DNA of 64,000 nucleotides from Niallia taxi. GTDB taxonomy: Bacteria > Bacillota > Bacilli > Bacillales > Cytobacillaceae. This document shows positions 32,841 through 41,527 of the stretch, one piece after another; the first letter of the stretch is position 1; each line of letters begins with the position of its first letter. The notes under the pieces are model-generated. The model saw nothing but the letters and a program-made list of their open reading frames with translations. It was not told the origin of the DNA and ran no database searches. Where the stretch lies: contig NZ_CP102590.1 of NCBI RefSeq assembly GCF_032818155.1, positions 1,054,001-1,118,000 on the forward strand, given 5' to 3'. The position numbers were made by a program, and so were the translations under genes.

Positions 32841-33890
32841 TTGATTATGTCTGAAAGAAAGAAACAAGAATTCTATAAAGCGTTAGTAGAAAAAAATCCT
32901 CAATACGATGGTATTTTTTTTGCGGGGATTAAAACAACAGGAATATTTTGTCATGCAACATGTACTGCGAAAAAGCCGAAATACGAAAACTGTGAATTTT
33001 ATTTAACCGCAGAAGAAGCGTTATTAGCAGGGTTTCGTCCTTGTAAACGATGTAATCCGCTCCATTATCCTCACAGTATCCCAGAGGAAGTCGAGATATT
33101 AGTTGCGGCAATTGAAAATAATCCGGAGAAAAGATGGAAGGAAGCAGATTTTCATGAATTAGGTATTCATTCTGCAACAGCCAGAAGAAAGTTTAAAGAA
33201 GTGTATGGAATGACATTTGTACAATATGCCCGCTCTCGTCGCATGGGAATGGCATTCAAAAAGATAATTACTGGAAAAAAAGTAATTGAACAGCAAGTAT
33301 CTGTTGGCTATGATTCTCCAAGCGGATTTAATGATGCATTTACAAAAATTATGGGTAATCCGCCAAAGAAAACCTCTATTTCGATTATTCATGCGAACAT
33401 CTTTTCCACACCGCTGGGAAATATGATTAGCTTGACTGATGCAGATTATTTATATTTGTTAGAGTTTACAGATAGAAGAGGGCTTGAAAGGGAAATAGAA
33501 AAATTGCGGGTGAAGCATAATGCAAGAATCCTACCTGGAAATACGGATGTTCATACAAGCTTAGTACACCAGTTGAATTTATATTTTTCCAATAAGCTAT
33601 TTCAATTTTCCATTCCTATTTTAAAAAACGGTACTCCTTTTCAAATGAGGGTATGGGATATTCTTTCGTCCATTCCTACAGGCCAAACGATGTCCTATCA
33701 AGATATTGCCTCTAAATTAGGAGATAAAAATCTTGTTAGAGCTGTTGGCAATGCGAATGGTGCAAACCAAATTGCCATCATTATTCCTTGTCATAGAGTA
33801 ATAAATACAAACGGGGAATTAGGCGGGTATGGTGGTGGAATAGAGCGGAAAAAGTATTTACTTGAGTTAGAAAAACCAATTGGAAATTAA
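32841..33890 (+). CDS. ada: Ada-type fused regulator and O6-methylguanine-DNA methyltransferase
   Basis: A TTG start lies 7 bp after AGGTGA; ATG 32847 in frame is further away. The 349-residue protein has the Ada zinc domain (GIFCHATC...CKRC; Cys37, Cys41, Cys68, Cys71), an AraC-type helix-turn-helix (about 85-185, SATARRKFKEVYGMTFVQYARSRRMG) and the methyltransferase domain (about 190-345) with the acceptor Cys317 in IIPCHRVI. It repairs methylphosphotriesters and O6-methylguanine and turns on its own gene when methylated. In Bacillus subtilis the halves are the separate AdaA and AdaB; here they are fused as in enterics. Confidence 0.93.
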   Translation: MIMSERKKQEFYKALVEKNPQYDGIFFAGIKTTGIFCHATCTAKKPKYENCEFYLTAEEALLAGFRPCKRCNPLHYPHSIPEEVEILVAAIENNPEKRWKEADFHELGIHSATARRKFKEVYGMTFVQYARSRRMGMAFKKIITGKKVIEQQVSVGYDSPSGFNDAFTKIMGNPPKKTSISIIHANIFSTPLGNMISLTDADYLYLLEFTDRRGLEREIEKLRVKHNARILPGNTDVHTSLVHQLNLYFSNKLFQFSIPILKNGTPFQMRVWDILSSIPTGQTMSYQDIASKLGDKNLVRAVGNANGANQIAIIIPCHRVINTNGELGGYGGGIERKKYLLELEKPIGN

Positions 33891-33928
33891 AAAGGACGGT
33901 TTGCCTTCATATGCAAACCGTCCTTTTA
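33890..33928 (+). terminator. Intrinsic terminator after ada
   Basis: AAAAGGACGGTTTGC (33890-33904) pairs with GCAAACCGTCCTTTT (33913-33927). Confidence 0.88.
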
Positions 33929-33994
33929 ATTATCGCTAATACATAACACTTTTAACTAGAGTACAAACTAATAAAATATTTTGGAGGTGATTTA

Positions 33995-34309
33995 ATGGAA
34001 AGTAAGGACTTTCAAAAAACATATGATGAATACATGCAACAAGGAAAAGATCAGGCTCGAATGGAAGCAGCTGAGGAGGCAGCATCTGGAACTGAACAAA
34101 TTATTGCGGTACGCAAAAACGAGGATGAAGATATTATCGCTTTTAAAACAAGCAGTGGAAGAGAGTTAGATTATTTAACTGCACTTGAGGAAGCTAAAGC
34201 AGGTAAGTTAGCACATATAGATGTATTTCATAAGTATGGCAGGGATATTATTCGAAGTGAGCCTGATGGTATTACTGAAAATAACTTAGATAACCTACCG
34301 TCTTTTTAG
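33995..34309 (+). CDS. DUF3892-type small protein
   Basis: The 104-residue protein starts at an ATG behind TTGGAGGTG. The C-terminal half (IIAVRKNEDEDIIAFKTSSGRELDYLTALEEAKAGKLAHIDVFHKYGRDIIRSEPDG) matches the DUF3892 family of small Bacillus proteins; the N-terminal 30 residues are a charged helix. Function unknown. It forms a single-gene unit between two terminators. Confidence 0.78.
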   Translation: MESKDFQKTYDEYMQQGKDQARMEAAEEAASGTEQIIAVRKNEDEDIIAFKTSSGRELDYLTALEEAKAGKLAHIDVFHKYGRDIIRSEPDGITENNLDNLPSF

Positions 34310-34316
34310 GAAGATA

Positions 34317-34358
34317 GAAAGTAAGGACGCCTTTCTCTCTAAAGGCGTCCTTACTTTC
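34317..34358. terminator. Bidirectional terminator between the DUF3892 and LysR genes
   Basis: GAAAGTAAGGACGCCTTT (34317-34334) pairs perfectly with AAAGGCGTCCTTACTTTC (34341-34358). Confidence 0.88.
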
Positions 34359-34363
34359 TAATA

Positions 34364-35230
34364 TCATTGCTTACGGTATCTCTGCAAAATAAAATCAATA
34401 AAATGCCTACAGGCGATTGGCAGCACTCTTTTGTCCTTGTATGCAAGGCTAATGGTCCGGACAAAGGGCGGGTTTATTTGCTTCGTTACAATTTGATAAG
34501 GGCATCTTTGCAGCACGAGCTTTGGCAGGATAGAGATGCCAAGTCCTTGTTCTATCATGGACATAATGGTGTAATCATCATGAACGTGATAGTGAATGTT
34601 TGGTTCAAAATGATAATGATTGAAAATCGTTAATGCCTCGCTAATTTCCCCATCTTTTAAAAGAATGAACGGATCATTTGTCAGCTGTTGAAGCGGTACT
34701 TTATCAAGACTTGCCAATGGATGATCTAAAGGTAAAACAGCAAGCATGTCATCCTCCTGCAGCTTTATTGTTGTCAGGTTATTGATGCCGTATGGATTTA
34801 CGAAGCCAAAATCAACACTTCCCTCTTTAATCCAATTGGAGATATCAGTGTAATCCCCTTGATGTAATTCAAAGTGAACGGCAGGATGCTGTTCCTTAAA
34901 ATCCTTCATTAATCTTGGAAGCCAATGGCTGGAGACGCTGGAAAATGCGCCAATCCTGATAAGTCCGCTTTCAAGACCCTCCATCTCCTTACGCCTTTCA
35001 AGCAGCTCCCGATGTGAATTGCATATTTTCCGAATGAAAGGTAACAATTCCACTCCATCAGGTGTTAAGGTTATGCCTGTTCTGGAGCGAATGATTAAGG
35101 TTGCAGAAAGGTCCTTTTCAAGCGTATGGATCATTTGACTAACGGCGGATTGTGTGTAGCCAAGCTCTTCTGCCGCTTTTGTAAAGCTGCCTGTTTCAAT
35201 CGCTTTAATAAATGCGTAATATTGATTCAT
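34364..35230 (-). CDS. LysR-family regulator of the EamA transporters
   Basis: The ATG complementing 35228-35230 lies about 7 bp after GGGAG; a second ATG at 35236 is too near. The 288-residue protein has the LysR helix-turn-helix (YYAFIKAIETGSFTKAAEELGYTQSAVSQMIHTLEKDL) and an effector domain (about 90-288) with IRIGAFSSVSSHWLPRLMKDF. It is divergent from an EamA transporter gene with about 125 bp between, the usual layout for a LysR protein controlling its neighbour. Confidence 0.9.
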   Translation of the reverse strand: MNQYYAFIKAIETGSFTKAAEELGYTQSAVSQMIHTLEKDLSATLIIRSRTGITLTPDGVELLPFIRKICNSHRELLERRKEMEGLESGLIRIGAFSSVSSHWLPRLMKDFKEQHPAVHFELHQGDYTDISNWIKEGSVDFGFVNPYGINNLTTIKLQEDDMLAVLPLDHPLASLDKVPLQQLTNDPFILLKDGEISEALTIFNHYHFEPNIHYHVHDDYTIMSMIEQGLGISILPKLVLQRCPYQIVTKQINPPFVRTISLAYKDKRVLPIACRHFIDFILQRYRKQ

Positions 35231-35354
35231 TTGCATTCTCCCTTTAGATTAGGAATTCTAATGGTTAAATTATAAATATTCGTTTTACTAATGTAAATGC
35301 TGTTGATAATATTAAGCCGAAAGAATATTTAGAAGAGGGAAGGGCTTAGGCACT

Positions 35355-36263
35355 ATGACACAGAAGCAAGCAAACTTAATATTGGCGACAGTCTCAATGG
35401 GATGGGGAACTTCATATATTTTTATGAAGATTTGTGCTGATTCCATGTCACCGATGACAATGGTGGCATTTCGATTCGGTATCGCATTTTTTGTCATGAT
35501 TGCGTTATTTTCAAAAAGAATTTTTCCAATTGATGTTAAAACATTAAAATACAGTATGGTAACAGGTTTGCTTTTATTAGGGATATTCATCTCCCTCTCT
35601 TACGGGATGAAAACCACAACTGCCTCTACTGCAGGCTTCCTCACAAGTACGACAGTAATACTTGTACCAATGCTGCAAGCACTTATATATAGAAAATGGC
35701 CGAGTACCATGATTTCTGTAGGAGTAATTATAGTTGCTATTGGCTTGGCACTTCTGACAATTGGCGATGACTTTGCACTTGCAACAGGCTCTCTCTATTG
35801 CTTGGCAGCTGCTGTTTTTTATGCATTGCATATTATCGTGACAAACCGTTTTATAAAGAATGTTGATCCGTTAAAGCTTGGTGTATATCAGCTTGGGTTT
35901 GCAGCCTTATTTGCAGCAATTATCGGGATATTCGTGTTTGGTGATCTGTCACTGCCAAATAACGGTTTAGATTGGTTTGCTATCCTTGGTCTTGCGCTCA
36001 TTTGCTCAGCATATGGGTTTGTGATGCAGCCTATTGCCCAAAAGCATACAACACCTGAGGTCACAGGCTTTATTTTTGCGCTCGAACCGATTTTTGCAGC
36101 AATATTTGCAGCCATTTTTCTGCACGAAAATATTGGCTTGCAAGGATATGCAGGAGCATTACTTGTATTAGCTGGTGTAATTGCGGCAAGTCTCAAGTCT
36201 GAGAAGAAGGAAGACGAGGCAATCAGTCAGCCTGTGATGAAGATAAAGAAACAAACGATTTAA
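35355..36263 (+). CDS. EamA-family (DMT) transporter 1
   Basis: The 302-residue protein has ten predicted helices in two EamA repeats (about 5-135 and 145-285). Marks are MGWGTSYIFMKICADSMSPMTMVAFRFGIAF and, in the second repeat, GFIFALEPIFAAIFAAIFLHENIGLQGYAGALLVLAGV. The start ATG follows AGAGGGAAGGG. Members export amino acids, metabolites or drugs. It is divergent from the LysR gene, and the second EamA gene follows on the same strand without a clear terminator. Confidence 0.88.
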   Translation: MTQKQANLILATVSMGWGTSYIFMKICADSMSPMTMVAFRFGIAFFVMIALFSKRIFPIDVKTLKYSMVTGLLLLGIFISLSYGMKTTTASTAGFLTSTTVILVPMLQALIYRKWPSTMISVGVIIVAIGLALLTIGDDFALATGSLYCLAAAVFYALHIIVTNRFIKNVDPLKLGVYQLGFAALFAAIIGIFVFGDLSLPNNGLDWFAILGLALICSAYGFVMQPIAQKHTTPEVTGFIFALEPIFAAIFAAIFLHENIGLQGYAGALLVLAGVIAASLKSEKKEDEAISQPVMKIKKQTI

Positions 36264-36372
36264 AAAATCAGCCAGCTAAGCGAGGACGTTTTGATTGTAG
36301 ATTAAATGGTTATGAGATAATCTTTTCATGGAGACTTTCAGTCAGAGTAAGATATAGGAGAGAGGTCACAAA

Positions 36373-37281
36373 ATGAAAAAATTATCTCAAACAAAGACGA
36401 TATTGCTTTTGACTTTTCTCGTTATAGTATGGGGAGTCAACTGGCCGTTATCAAAAATGGCCCTTGAATACACACCACCACTGCTTTTTGCCGGGATACG
36501 AACCGTCCTTGGAGGATTAATATTGCTTGTGTTTGCATTGCCACGTATCAAGCAACTAAGATTTAAGGAAACATGGCACTTATATGTTATTTCTGCTGTA
36601 TTAAACATTATTATTTTTTACGGATTGCAAACAGTCGGGTTAGGTTTTATGCCGGCAGGCCTATTTTCTGCAATTGTATTTATAGAGCCAGTTCTTCTTG
36701 GCATTTTTTCATGGCTTTGGCTTGGGGAATTAATGTATGGATTGAAAATTGTTGGATTGATATTAGGGTTTGTTGGCGTTGCTGTTATAAGTATGGGCGG
36801 TCTAACTGGTGATATCTCTGTCATTGGAATATTCCTTGCCCTTGGTTCAGCGGTTGGCTGGGGCTTAGGCACGGTTTTTGTGAAAAAAACAGGCAATCGA
36901 GTTGACTCGATATGGATGGTTACCATGCAGCTTCTGATAGGCGGAATCGTCTTATTAACGATTGGATCAGGAACAGAAAGCTGGTCCAGTATTGATTGGC
37001 AGCTTCCTTTCATTGCTAACCTGTTGTTCATTTCCATATTTGTGATTGCATTTGGCTGGCTCGTCTACTTTACACTTGTTGGCGCTGGTGAGGCAAGTAA
37101 AGTTGGTTCGTACACCTTTCTCATACCGCTAATTGCCATTTTCTGCAGCTCTATTGTTTTAAATGAATCGATAACCTTCAAGCTAGTATTAGGACTAATA
37201 TGTATTGTTATCAGCATATGCTTTGTGAATATTAAGCTAAAACCTAGAAGTGTGAAAACACAAATAAATGAAAGATTATAG
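36373..37281 (+). CDS. EamA-family (DMT) transporter 2
   Basis: The 302-residue protein starts at an ATG behind AGGAGAGAGG. Ten helices in two EamA repeats are seen, with VIVWGVNWPLSKMALEYTPPLLFAGIRTVLGG at the start and YTFLIPLIAIFCSSIVLNESITFKLVLGLICIVISI at the end. It is only distantly similar to transporter 1, so it is not a recent duplicate. The 109-bp gap to transporter 1 leaves room for a promoter. Substrate unknown. Confidence 0.88.
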   Translation: MKKLSQTKTILLLTFLVIVWGVNWPLSKMALEYTPPLLFAGIRTVLGGLILLVFALPRIKQLRFKETWHLYVISAVLNIIIFYGLQTVGLGFMPAGLFSAIVFIEPVLLGIFSWLWLGELMYGLKIVGLILGFVGVAVISMGGLTGDISVIGIFLALGSAVGWGLGTVFVKKTGNRVDSIWMVTMQLLIGGIVLLTIGSGTESWSSIDWQLPFIANLLFISIFVIAFGWLVYFTLVGAGEASKVGSYTFLIPLIAIFCSSIVLNESITFKLVLGLICIVISICFVNIKLKPRSVKTQINERL

Positions 37282-37290
37282 TATTTTGTA

Positions 37291-37328
37291 GAAAAGAGTC
37301 TTTTGCTTACAAAAGGCTCTTTTCTTTT
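37291..37328 (+). terminator. Intrinsic terminator after EamA 2
   Basis: AAAAGAGTCTTTTG pairs with CAAAAGGCTCTTTT (one mismatch) and continues into CTTTT. Confidence 0.78.
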
Positions 37329-37509
37329 GGGGATTTGTCAATAAAATGAAATTGACTGAGGCGGAAATGTTGAAATTTATATAAATTAACAAATTGTGGT
37401 TTATTATATGAAAAATCCTTAAAAAATTCAATGAAGATGCTTGCATCCGACTGGAGAAAATAATAAGGTGTATGTAGCAATTTTATAAGTATTATTTCGG
37501 GGGTACTAA

Positions 37510-37758
37510 ATGTCACATGTAAAACAACATGTAGTGAGCATACTAGATTATGAAAAAACAGGGCATCAAACCATTTTTGTGCAGTTTTCAGGAATGGATG
37601 CCATTACAGGCAAAAACTTTGCAGGAGAGGTCAAGTTTGTCGGCTCTATGCCATATGGTGATTTAATTCATCCAAAAAGAACCTTTTTATCAACAGAATG
37701 CAGAGAACATGTACAAGCATGGCTAATAGATAAGTATTGTTCAGGTGCATTTAACTAA
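37510..37758 (+). CDS. Small protein, not recognised
   Basis: An ATG behind TCGGGGG gives 82 residues with no membrane segment: HVVSILDYEKTGHQTIFVQFSGMDAITGKNFAGEVKFVGSMPYGD looks like a small beta-rich domain. I do not recognise the family. It slightly overlaps the frame of the next gene. Confidence 0.55.
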   Translation: MSHVKQHVVSILDYEKTGHQTIFVQFSGMDAITGKNFAGEVKFVGSMPYGDLIHPKRTFLSTECREHVQAWLIDKYCSGAFN

Positions 37759-38167
37759 ATCATTTAAGGGAGTGGGAAGTATCGACAGTATAAAAGTGAA
37801 AAGTCCAAAAGACTGCGGTAACTCACCTAAAAAAAGATTTATTAACGAACATATTATTGCTTTAGCAAGGAAAGACATCGGTATGCTAGAGACTACTTTT
37901 ACTAATAATAGTAATTGGATTTTAGTCGGACAAGAATCAGCTACTGGGAAAAAAGAGGTGCTTGAGGCGATACTAGACCGCTTCAATAGAGAAATAGCAG
38001 AAATAGAGGTTCAGCAAATCATTACACACGGCAGTACCGCTGCTGCTCATGGCAGCTTTAAAACAGCAGAGGGCAGTGAGTTCTCCTTCGGTCATTTATA
38101 CCAATTCGTTAGTGCAGGAAAGAATGTAATTAAGGAAATGACTACATATTTGATAATGACAAATTGA
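37745..38167 (+). CDS. NTF2/SnoaL-like protein
   Basis: The product has the cone-shaped NTF2-like order of helix and sheet: KKRFINEHIIALARKDIGMLETTFTNNSNWILVGQESATGKKEVLEAILDRF, then VQQIITHGSTAAAHGSFKTAEGSEFSFGHLYQFVSAGKNVIKEMTTYLI. Many such proteins are small isomerases or ligand binders. The frame opens at GTG 37745, but no ribosome binding site precedes it; AAGGGAG (37765-37771) suggests the true start is around 37780-37796, so the N-terminus (about 12-17 residues) is uncertain. It overlaps the previous frame by 14 bp if 37745 is right. Confidence 0.65.
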   Translation: MHLTKSFKGVGSIDSIKVKSPKDCGNSPKKRFINEHIIALARKDIGMLETTFTNNSNWILVGQESATGKKEVLEAILDRFNREIAEIEVQQIITHGSTAAAHGSFKTAEGSEFSFGHLYQFVSAGKNVIKEMTTYLIMTN

Positions 38168-38180
38168 TTGGGGGCATATA

Positions 38181-38801
38181 ATGAAGGAGTCTGAATGGCT
38201 GAAATGGGCGAAGGAGCTGCAAGCAATAGCCCAAACAGGATTGACTTACTCAAAGGATGTATATGATAAGGAAAGATTTGAATCAATTCGCAGAATAAGT
38301 GTGGAGATATTGGCTAAGTATACTAATATGGATGCTTCCATCATCAAGGACTTGTTTGCAAATGAAACAGGCTACGCAACTCCAAAGGTTGATATAAGAG
38401 CAGCTGTGTTTTTAGATAAGAAGATTTTGTTAGTAAAGGAAAAAACAGATGGCAAATGGGCATTGCCTGGCGGTTGGGGAGACATCGGCTTATCTCCAAG
38501 TGAAGTTGCTGTTAAAGAAGTGAAGGAGGAATCTGGTTTTGACGTAAAAGCATTGAAATTGATTGCAGTGTTTGATAAGAAATTTCATAACCATCCTCCA
38601 TCTCCAATACATGTGTATAAGCTGTTGATCCAGTGTGAAATTATTGGTGGTCTTGCAGCAGAAGGGATAGAAACAAGCGCTGTTCAGTTTTTTGCAGAAA
38701 GCAATCTCCCGCCGCTGTCATTGCCAAGAAATACAGAGGCACAGATTCAACTTGCTTTTAAGCATTTATATAATCAAAATGAGCCAGTATATTTTGATTA
38801 A
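38181..38801 (+). CDS. Nudix hydrolase with N-terminal extension
   Basis: The 206-residue protein starts at an ATG 7 bp or so after TGGGGG. Residues 1-62 form an all-helical extension of the Nudix-N type and 65-200 the Nudix domain, with the box GGWGDIGLSPSEVAVKEVKEESGFDV; the usual Arg in REUXEE is Lys. ALPGGW before the box is typical of ADP-ribose or ADP-sugar hydrolases with this extension. It is 13 bp after the NTF2-like gene and may share its transcript. Confidence 0.85.
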   Translation: MKESEWLKWAKELQAIAQTGLTYSKDVYDKERFESIRRISVEILAKYTNMDASIIKDLFANETGYATPKVDIRAAVFLDKKILLVKEKTDGKWALPGGWGDIGLSPSEVAVKEVKEESGFDVKALKLIAVFDKKFHNHPPSPIHVYKLLIQCEIIGGLAAEGIETSAVQFFAESNLPPLSLPRNTEAQIQLAFKHLYNQNEPVYFD

Positions 38802-38820
38802 TATTTTTTTTAAAAAGCTG

Positions 38821-38935
38821 TTGACATCTAACGATAAATATTTTATTATTATCTCATATTCAAGATATATTAATTCGAGATATTGTTAATCAACTTCATT
38901 TTATTTTTTTAAATAAATATCTCGAATTCAAAATA
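38821..38935 (+). promoter_or_regulatory. Promoter and MhqR boxes of the quinone-stress cluster
   Basis: TTGACA (38821-38826), 17 bp, TATTAT (38844-38849). Three sites follow the MhqR box TATCTCGAATTCGAGATA: 38850-38867 (TATCTCATATTCAAGATA), 38865-38882 (ending TTCGAGATA) and 38918-38935 (TATCTCGAATTC then AAAATA). They lie from the transcript start to just upstream of the gene at 38966. Confidence 0.78.
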
Positions 38936-38965
38936 AATTAATTAGAAGAGTGGAGGAAAAATGAA

Positions 38966-39904
38966 ATGAGCAAAAAAACAATGGGAATTCATCATATTAC
39001 AGCAATTGTCGGGCATCCACAGGAAAATGTTGATTTTTATGCAGGTGTATTAGGATTAAGATTAGTGAAACAAACGGTTAACTTTGATGATCCTGGAACA
39101 TATCATCTCTATTTCGGTAATGAAGGCGGCAAGCCTGGTACAATTATTACGTTCTTCCCATGGGCTGGAGCAAGGCAAGGGAAGATTGGAGATGGTCAAG
39201 TAGGTGTCACTTCTTATGCTGTACCAGTCGGAGCATTAAGTTTCTGGGAAAAAAGACTAGAAAAATTCAATATTCCTTTTGAAAAAGCGGAGCACTTTGG
39301 AGAAATGTATCTTGAATTTAATGATCCACATGGCCTTCAGCTACAATTAGTTGAAAGAGCAGAAGGAGAAGAAAATACTTGGACATTCGGCAATGTGACT
39401 CCAGATGTGGCCATTAAAGGTTTTGGCGGTGCAACATTGTTGTCTGCACAACCAGAAAAAACGGCTGAATTGTTGGAGCATGTAATGGGACTTGAAGTCG
39501 TCGGAAAAGAAACCGATATTATCCGATTCCGCTCAACAGCTGATATCGGTAATATTATTGATCTAAAAACAACGACTATTGGCAGAGGTGAAATGGGAGT
39601 CGGCACTGTTCATCATATTGCTTGGCGTGCTACTGATGATGCAGACCAATTAGACTGGCAGGAATATATCGCAGATAAAGGATATGGTGTAACAGCTGTT
39701 CGTGACAGAAACTACTTTAATGCTATCTACTTTAGAGAGCATGGAGAGATTTTATTTGAAATTGCTACAGATCCTCCAGGGTTTGCTCATGATGAAACGC
39801 TTGAAACAATGGGAACAAACTTGAAGCTGCCAGCGCAATATGAGCAGCATCGTGCACAGCTTGAGAAAGTCCTTATCCCAATTGAAGTAAAACAGCTAGA
39901 TTAA
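38966..39904 (+). CDS. mhqO: Ring-cleaving dioxygenase of the MhqO/MhqA type
   Basis: ATG 38966 is 9 bp after GGAGG; the ATG at 38961 stops at once. The 312-residue protein is two vicinal oxygen chelate halves. The first opens with GIHHITAIVGHPQENVDFYAGVLGLRLVKQTVNFDDPGTYHLYFG, the second has GTVHHIAWRATDD and ILFEIATDPPGFAHDE, giving the two His and the Glu that hold the iron. MhqO-type enzymes open hydroquinone or catechol rings during quinone stress. MhqR boxes in front and the neighbours support this; the regulator gene itself is not in the window. Confidence 0.9.
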   Translation: MSKKTMGIHHITAIVGHPQENVDFYAGVLGLRLVKQTVNFDDPGTYHLYFGNEGGKPGTIITFFPWAGARQGKIGDGQVGVTSYAVPVGALSFWEKRLEKFNIPFEKAEHFGEMYLEFNDPHGLQLQLVERAEGEENTWTFGNVTPDVAIKGFGGATLLSAQPEKTAELLEHVMGLEVVGKETDIIRFRSTADIGNIIDLKTTTIGRGEMGVGTVHHIAWRATDDADQLDWQEYIADKGYGVTAVRDRNYFNAIYFREHGEILFEIATDPPGFAHDETLETMGTNLKLPAQYEQHRAQLEKVLIPIEVKQLD

Positions 39905-39907
39905 CCG

Positions 39908-39936
39908 TGTGAAGCCATAGGTAATATGGCTTCACA
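39908..39936 (+). other. Hairpin between mhqO and doxX
   Basis: TGTGAAGCCATA (39908-39919) and TATGGCTTCACA (39925-39936) are perfect 12-bp arms without a T run. It may protect or process the transcript between the two genes. Confidence 0.6.
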
Positions 39937-39993
39937 GGAGGGTTATTTAAGTCACATAAAAAAATGAAGAAATAGTAGAGGAGAAGATAAAAA

Positions 39994-40383
39994 ATGGAAG
40001 ATTTAGGTTTATTATTAATTCGAGTAATGGTTGGAATTGTGTTTATGTTTTATGGATCACAGAAGCTGTTCGGATTATTTGGTGGACACGGAATAAAAGG
40101 AACAGGCGGCTGGTTTGAGTCTATTGGTGTGAAACCAGGGGTACCTGCAGCAGTATTGAGCGGCCTTGGTGAGTTCTTAAGTGGAATTTTGTTTATTATA
40201 GGTTTATTTTTACCATTGGCAGCAGCTATCATTACGATTATTATGGCAGGAGCAATTGTAAAAGTTCATGGTTCGAAAGGCTTTGCCAATGGTGCAGGCG
40301 GTTATGAATATAATTTAATGCTTATTGTTGTGGCAATTGGAATGGCTTTAGTTGGACCTGGAGCATTTGCATTAGGCTTATAA
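39994..40383 (+). CDS. mhqP: DoxX-family membrane protein, MhqP/CatD-like
   Basis: The 129-residue protein starts at an ATG behind GGAGAAG and has four helices. [64 protein letters not shown] is the DoxX hallmark. In Bacillus the related MhqP and CatD work with ring-cleaving dioxygenases in quinone and catechol resistance. It lies between two such dioxygenase genes here. Confidence 0.88.
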   Translation: MEDLGLLLIRVMVGIVFMFYGSQKLFGLFGGHGIKGTGGWFESIGVKPGVPAAVLSGLGEFLSGILFIIGLFLPLAAAIITIIMAGAIVKVHGSKGFANGAGGYEYNLMLIVVAIGMALVGPGAFALGL

Positions 40384-40406
40384 GAAATTAAGTAGGTATA
40401 CTGTTA

Positions 40407-40506
40407 TTGACCTTTATATATGTAAGTGATATAATTATCACGAATTAAAGATATCTTAATTAAAAATAAAAATATATTTTTTCGCTCATATCTCGATATC
40501 GAGATA
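40407..40506 (+). promoter_or_regulatory. Second Mhq promoter with a perfect MhqR box
   Basis: TTGACC (40407-40412), 17 bp, TATAAT (40430-40435). TATCTCGATATCGAGATA (40489-40506) is a perfect 18-bp palindrome and a near-exact MhqR box; ATTAAAGATATCTTAAT (40444-40460) is a weaker dyad. Confidence 0.82.
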
Positions 40507-40525
40507 AAAATAGGAGGACTATTCC

Positions 40526-41509
40526 ATGAATGAATTAAAAGGACTTCATCACATTACAGCAATTACAAGCAGCGCTGAAAAAATTTATGAGTTTTTTACT
40601 AATGTTCTAGGATTAAGACTTGTGAAAAAAACAGTTAATCAGGATGACATCCAAACATATCATTTATACTTCACTGATGATGTTGGCAGTCCTGGTACAG
40701 ACATGACATTTTTCGATTTTCCTGGTATCCCAAAAGGAGTGCACGGCACGAATGAAATTTCAAAAACCTCTTTCCGTGTGCCGACAGACGCAGCTCTTGC
40801 ATATTGGGTGAAACGCTTTGACAAATACGATGTAAAACATAAAGGCATTCAAGAGCAATTTGGTAAAAAGACGTTAGCATTTATCGATTTTGACGACCAG
40901 CAGTACCAGTTAATTTCAGATGAACAAAATGAAGGAGTTCCAGCAGGTACACCGTGGCAAAATGGTCCAGTGCCATTAGAATTTGCGATAACTGGTTTAG
41001 GACCAATTTTTGTTCGAACATCTTATTTTGATTACTTCAAAGAGGTATTGGAGAAAGTGTTCCTCATGAAGGAGGTAGGGCAGGAAGATTCATTCCATCT
41101 ATTTGAAATGGGTGAAGGCGGGAATGGTGCACAAGTAATCGTCGAATTCAATAACATTCTCCCTCAAGCGCGACAAGGATTTGGGACAATCCACCATGCT
41201 GCATTTCGTGTGGCAGATCGCGCTGAATTGGATGAATGGACAAATCGGTTATCAAGCTTCCAATTACCAAATTCAGGTTTTGTGGAGCGATACTATTTCG
41301 GATCCTTGTACTCTAATGTGGCACCACAAGTATTGTTTGAATTGGCAACAGATGGACCAGGATTCATGGGTGATGAGCCGTATGAAACGCTTGGAGAAAA
41401 ATTATCACTACCGCCATTCTTTGAATCAAAACGAGATGAAATTGAGCAGCTTGTCCGCCCAATCAACACCGTTCGCAGCAATCTAAAAATAGACAAAGAA
41501 TATTTGTAA
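40526..41509 (+). CDS. Second ring-cleaving dioxygenase (MhqO family)
   Basis: The 327-residue protein starts at an ATG behind AGGAGGA. It shares the double vicinal-oxygen-chelate build of the first enzyme (GLHHITAITSSAEKIYEFFTNVLGLRLVKKTVNQDDIQTYHLYF; GTIHHAAFRVADRAEL; VLFELATDGPGFMGDE) with the His, His and Glu ligands, but is clearly diverged, so the two probably accept different quinols or catechols. A perfect MhqR box in its own promoter and a flavin reductase gene 18 bp downstream complete the unit. Confidence 0.9.
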   Translation: MNELKGLHHITAITSSAEKIYEFFTNVLGLRLVKKTVNQDDIQTYHLYFTDDVGSPGTDMTFFDFPGIPKGVHGTNEISKTSFRVPTDAALAYWVKRFDKYDVKHKGIQEQFGKKTLAFIDFDDQQYQLISDEQNEGVPAGTPWQNGPVPLEFAITGLGPIFVRTSYFDYFKEVLEKVFLMKEVGQEDSFHLFEMGEGGNGAQVIVEFNNILPQARQGFGTIHHAAFRVADRAELDEWTNRLSSFQLPNSGFVERYYFGSLYSNVAPQVLFELATDGPGFMGDEPYETLGEKLSLPPFFESKRDEIEQLVRPINTVRSNLKIDKEYL

Positions 41510-41527
41510 TAAAAGGGGATTATGTTA